DNA of 8,779 bases from Planctomycetaceae bacterium (GTDB lineage: Bacteria > Planctomycetota > Planctomycetia > Pirellulales > Pirellulaceae). Both the position numbers and the translations under genes were made by a program. The stretch is from positions 1 through 8,779 of the forward strand of contig PKCQ01000310.1 of the NCBI GenBank assembly GCA_002862265.1, written 5' to 3'. Shown here one piece after another: positions 6,205-8,779 of this stretch; the stretch's first letter is position 1; each line of letters opens with the position of its first letter. A model generated the notes under the pieces. The model did not search any database, was not told where the DNA came from, and saw only the letters and a list, made by a program, of their open reading frames with translations.

Positions 6205-7266
6205 TCACTGCGCCGGGGCCGGGCGACCAGGGCGTTGAGGACGTGGATAAAGGCAGCAATCCACGGGGCAGACATCATGGCTTGGCCCAAGTTCACCGAT
6301 CGATCGTCGGTCCGGAAGATCATAGATCCGCTCTTCTAGAAGCTCGCGAATCATGGCGATAAACTTGGGATGCACGCCAACCGTAGGGGCCCGCACAAAG
6401 TCAACCTCCAGCTTCTCGCAGATCTCTTTGGCTTCCGTGTCCAAGTCAAAGAGTACTTCCATATGATCCGAGATGAAGCCTATTGGAACCACGGCGAAGC
6501 TTTTCACGCCCGCTGCGGCAAGCTCTTCGATGCGATCGCAGACGTCGGGCTCCAGCCACGGTTGCTGTGGCGGACCACTTCGACTTTGATACACCAACTC
6601 CCAGCTGTCGTGACCGAGCTGCTCTGCGACAAGCCGCGATGCTTCTGTTAACTGAGCTACATAACGGCTGTGCTCTGCCATCGACATTGGAATGCTGTGA
6701 GCGGTGAAAAGTATCTTGGTCGCAGTTCTTTGCTCTTCGTTGAAGGATGCGAGCGATTGGCCAACGAGCTCCGCCTGCGCTTCGACGAAGAGCGGATGAT
6801 TGAAACCTTTGCGGACTTTTTGAATTGTCGGTGCGGATTCACCAACGTGCTCGCAAGCGTCGAGAATGTTTTCTCGATACTGGCGACAACCTGAGTAGCA
6901 ACTGAACATACTCGTGAAAAACGCAATAACCTTCTGCTTGCCATCGGCACGCATTTGTTCCACTACATCCGGTAGCAAAGGATGCCAGTTGCGGTTGCCC
7001 CAATAAACGGGCAAGTCGACATTGTTTTCGTCCAGTTCTTTCCGCAAAGCATCGATCAGCTTCCGGTTCTGATCGTTGATCGGGCTCACGCCGTCGAAGT
7101 GTTTATAATGTTCCGCCACTTCCAGCATGCGTTCTCGCGGTACTGGTTTCCCACGCAGAACGTTCTCCAGAAACGGCATCACGTCATCGGGACCTTCGGG
7201 GCCGCCGAAGGAAACCAAGAGAATTGCATCATACTGGGCGGTGCGGGCTTCTTGCTCAGTGGCCAT
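6205..7266 (-). CDS. hemH: Ferrochelatase
   Basis: This 353-residue enzyme inserts ferrous iron into a porphyrin at or near the end of heme synthesis. The family start LLVSFGGPEGPDDV (16-29) is followed by a substrate-loop region, YKHFDGVSPIND (54-65). The catalytic histidine is H190 in FTAHSIPMSM (187-196). YQSRSGPPQQPWLEPDV (226-242) and PIGFISDHMEVLFDLDTEA (261-279), with conserved E270, complete the core. Length and motif order are normal, so it should be active. The C-terminus ends CPVDCC (333-338) in a short Pro/Arg-rich tail, and an internal Cys sits at 127 (YSGCRQY). These could bind a [2Fe-2S] cluster, as in actinobacterial and some proteobacterial ferrochelatases. Whether it uses protoporphyrin or coproporphyrin cannot be told from sequence alone. 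No Shine-Dalgarno sequence is visible. bioD lies 101 bases upstream in the same direction. Confidence 0.97.
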   Translation of the reverse strand: MATEQEARTAQYDAILLVSFGGPEGPDDVMPFLENVLRGKPVPRERMLEVAEHYKHFDGVSPINDQNRKLIDALRKELDENNVDLPVYWGNRNWHPLLPDVVEQMRADGKQKVIAFFTSMFSCYSGCRQYRENILDACEHVGESAPTIQKVRKGFNHPLFVEAQAELVGQSLASFNEEQRTATKILFTAHSIPMSMAEHSRYVAQLTEASRLVAEQLGHDSWELVYQSRSGPPQQPWLEPDVCDRIEELAAAGVKSFAVVPIGFISDHMEVLFDLDTEAKEICEKLEVDFVRAPTVGVHPKFIAMIRELLEERIYDLPDRRSIGELGPSHDVCPVDCCLYPRPQRPGRPAPAQ

Positions 7267-7367
7267 TTCAGACTACTTTCATGAGTGCTTTACTAAGTTC
7301 GAGTGAATAAGCTCGACGAACTGCCAACTCGTAACTTATTGAAGGTAATACGTGGTATCAGGTGAGA

Positions 7368-7991
7368 TTATAGATCTTCAGCAAGTTCGACCAGACTCCC
7401 TAGGATTGGAATCTGGGTGAATTGCTTCAGCAAGCTTTTATTCGACAGCTGCGAAGGATCCTGAAACGCATCCCAAGAATTCAACACGATAGCGGATAGC
7501 TGCAATCCGCGCGACTCAATCGCGGTGATACTCAGCAGAGTGTGATTTACAACTCCTAGTTTATTGGCGGCGACTAACGCGATAGGCAGCTGCAATGACT
7601 CTGCGAGATCAAGGACCGTCGTCGAGTTGGAAATTGGCGAAAGCACACCTCCCGCACCTTCGATTATCAGGTAGTCACACCTGCCCTCAAACCACTCTGC
7701 GCCCTCCCTCAGCAGTTGCTCGTCTACCTCTCTGGACTCCAGGCCAGCGGCAACGGGCGGAGCCACTGGAGCCTGAAACACTTGGGGACAGATTCGCTCA
7801 ATCGGCCATTTCGCATCAACGGCCTTCGAAAGCACCTGCGGGTCACCGCTTTCTCCTGAACCACCACTTGCGACAGGCTTATATACCCCTACAGAACGGC
7901 TTGGCGTCAAAGCACGTGCAAATTCAACGCATTGATATGTCTTACCGACTTCAGTGTCGGTGCCAACTACGAAAATTCCCGCGGTCTGCAT
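7368..7991 (-). CDS. bioD: ATP-dependent dethiobiotin synthetase
   Basis: BioD closes the ureido ring of dethiobiotin from 7,8-diaminopelargonate, CO2 and ATP, the next-to-last step of biotin synthesis, in the cytoplasm. The product has 207 residues, a little shorter than the usual 220-230. The P-loop GTDTEVGKT is at 10-18, YKPVASGG at 37-44 carries the conserved lysine (K38), and IEGAGGVLSPI (110-120) and ANKLGVVNHTLLSI (142-155) are the other family blocks. All key residues expected for activity are present. No other biotin gene is in the window. It is followed by hemH in the same direction and faces away from the amidase gene on the right. The region before its start contains no strong Shine-Dalgarno sequence. 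Confidence 0.96.
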   Translation of the reverse strand: MQTAGIFVVGTDTEVGKTYQCVEFARALTPSRSVGVYKPVASGGSGESGDPQVLSKAVDAKWPIERICPQVFQAPVAPPVAAGLESREVDEQLLREGAEWFEGRCDYLIIEGAGGVLSPISNSTTVLDLAESLQLPIALVAANKLGVVNHTLLSITAIESRGLQLSAIVLNSWDAFQDPSQLSNKSLLKQFTQIPILGSLVELAEDL

Positions 7992-8045
7992 GTTGTTCGA
8001 AGAGTCAATTTGTTGGAGGGAGCTATGACAAAAAGTTCAAGCACA

Positions 8046-8075
8046 TTGTATTTCTGCCTCACATTATTTTATACT
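8046..8075 (+). promoter_or_regulatory. Putative sigma70-type promoter for the amidase gene
   Basis: TTGTAT (8046-8051) and TATACT (8070-8075) are separated by 18 bases in the divergent bioD-amidase intergenic region, about 80 bases before the amidase ATG. The -10 box matches the consensus at five of six positions and the -35 box at four of six. The same AT-rich block reads TATAAA on the minus strand and might also serve bioD. Confidence 0.4.
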
Positions 8076-8157
8076 GTCCGCTCTTCTCACACCGCTAATT
8101 GAGCCATCCCCCGGGTTCGCCTCCCACGCCGCTTTCGCTCACGTTCTTTTTCTCCGC

Positions 8158-8779
8158 ATGGTTTCTTCCTCATCTATTCGTTTGGCTCTGGTGCAGCAAA
8201 CTTGCACACAAGACAAAGAAAGGAACCTTAGTTTAGCCTTGTCAAGGATTGTAGACGCGGCAGACCAAGGAGCCCAGATCGTTTGCTTGCAGGAAGTGTT
8301 CAACACGCTTTACCCTTGCCAGTCGGAAGAACATCGCAATTTTGATCTAGCCGAGGAAATTCCTGGGCCCACGAGTAACGCATTGAGCGAGGCGGCGAAA
8401 AAGCACGAAGTCGTTGTTACTTGCTCGCTATTTGAAAAACGCACCTCGGGGCTCTACCACAACACTGCCGTTACCTTCGATGCTGACGGTTCCCAAGCTG
8501 GCCTGTATCGCAAGATGCATATTCCAGACGACCCATCGTATTACGAGAAGTTTTACTTCACGCCGGGCGACCTGGGTTTCACGGTAGCGAGGACTCGATA
8601 TGCCACGTTGGGCGTTGGCGTTTGTTGGGATCAATGGTATCCCGAAGCAGCACGGTTGTTTGCGCTTCGCGATGCACAGATCTTGCTTTACCCGACCGCT
8701 ATCGGGTGGCTGCACGACGAGAAAGAAGAGTTCGGATCGGCTCAGCACGATTCATGGGAAACCATGATGTTTTTTTCTT
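8158..8779 (+). CDS. aguB: Nitrilase-superfamily amidase, probably N-carbamoylputrescine amidase (3' end outside window)
   Basis: From ATG at 8158 the frame stays open to the right edge, giving 207 residues of a protein usually about 290 long. The Glu-Lys-Cys catalytic triad of the nitrilase superfamily is visible: E46 in CLQEVF, K119 in YRKMHIPDD and C156 in GVGVCWDQWYPEAARL. The blocks YYEKFYFTPGDLGF (128-141) and LLYPTAIGW (176-184) resemble N-carbamoylputrescine amidases, which release putrescine from N-carbamoylputrescine with loss of CO2 and ammonia in the agmatine route. Beta-ureidopropionase or another carbamoyl amidase is the main alternative. Agmatine deiminase would be the expected neighbour and may lie beyond the edge. 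The last codons (ETMM, then FFS) depart from the family pattern, where a QR.HAIANG-type sequence is expected. No Shine-Dalgarno sequence is seen before the start. Confidence 0.85.
   Translation, partial: MVSSSSIRLALVQQTCTQDKERNLSLALSRIVDAADQGAQIVCLQEVFNTLYPCQSEEHRNFDLAEEIPGPTSNALSEAAKKHEVVVTCSLFEKRTSGLYHNTAVTFDADGSQAGLYRKMHIPDDPSYYEKFYFTPGDLGFTVARTRYATLGVGVCWDQWYPEAARLFALRDAQILLYPTAIGWLHDEKEEFGSAQHDSWETMMFFS

Noticed and set aside
6084..6362. Plus-strand ORFs over the 3' end of hemH
   Set aside because: They run antisense into the conserved ferrochelatase C-terminus and show no motif.
7595..8098. 167-codon plus-strand ORF
   Set aside because: It is antisense to bioD, whose P-loop and other motifs are intact on the minus strand. 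Its translation is basic and low in complexity.
1..8779. Mobile element, CRISPR array, tRNA or rRNA
   Set aside because: I found no spaced direct repeats, terminal inverted repeats with a transposase, tRNA cloverleaf or rRNA-like sequence on either strand.

Overview
The window looks like chromosomal DNA from a planctomycete, probably of the Pirellulales/Rhodopirellula type. This is inferred from gene content, not from a marker gene. The signs are an ECF sigma factor with a very long membrane-anchored C-terminal extension ending in STN/secretin-type domains, a large multiheme cytochrome c of the kind common in that phylum, weak or absent Shine-Dalgarno sequences before most starts, and moderate GC content. 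I see no rRNA, tRNA, CRISPR array, insertion sequence or phage module.

Layout from left to right. (1) 1-1592, minus: 5' part of an octaheme c-type cytochrome that runs off the left edge. (2) 1593-2885: a gene-poor stretch with a 50-codon minus-strand ORF followed by a hairpin, a 101-codon minus-strand ORF whose upstream extension is cut by an in-frame TAG, and otherwise no recognisable gene. (3) 2886-3698, plus: an LRAT-fold (NlpC/P60 superfamily) protein with an Ala/Gly-rich hydrophobic tail. (4) 3699-4121: unclear DNA with one doubtful ORF, a Gly-rich out-of-frame remnant and a strong hairpin that probably terminates the sigma gene. (5) 4122-5906, minus: the sigma factor fusion. (6) 6205-7266, minus: ferrochelatase hemH. 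(7) 7368-7991, minus: dethiobiotin synthase bioD. (8) 8158-8779, plus: a nitrilase-superfamily amidase, probably N-carbamoylputrescine amidase, cut by the right edge and divergent from bioD.

How the genes relate. bioD and hemH lie in the same direction 101 bases apart and could be co-transcribed; they serve biotin and heme synthesis. Heme is also needed by the octaheme cytochrome at the far left, but nothing in the sequence links the two in regulation. The most interesting locus is the sigma factor. A cytoplasmic sigma2-sigma4 module is joined through a single signal-anchor-like helix to an envelope-facing STN plus secretin-N-like module. A Shine-Dalgarno-like sequence and three consecutive ATG codons sit exactly at the junction. 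The locus may therefore make both a membrane-tethered sigma factor and a separate exported C-terminal protein. No anti-sigma gene is visible beside it.
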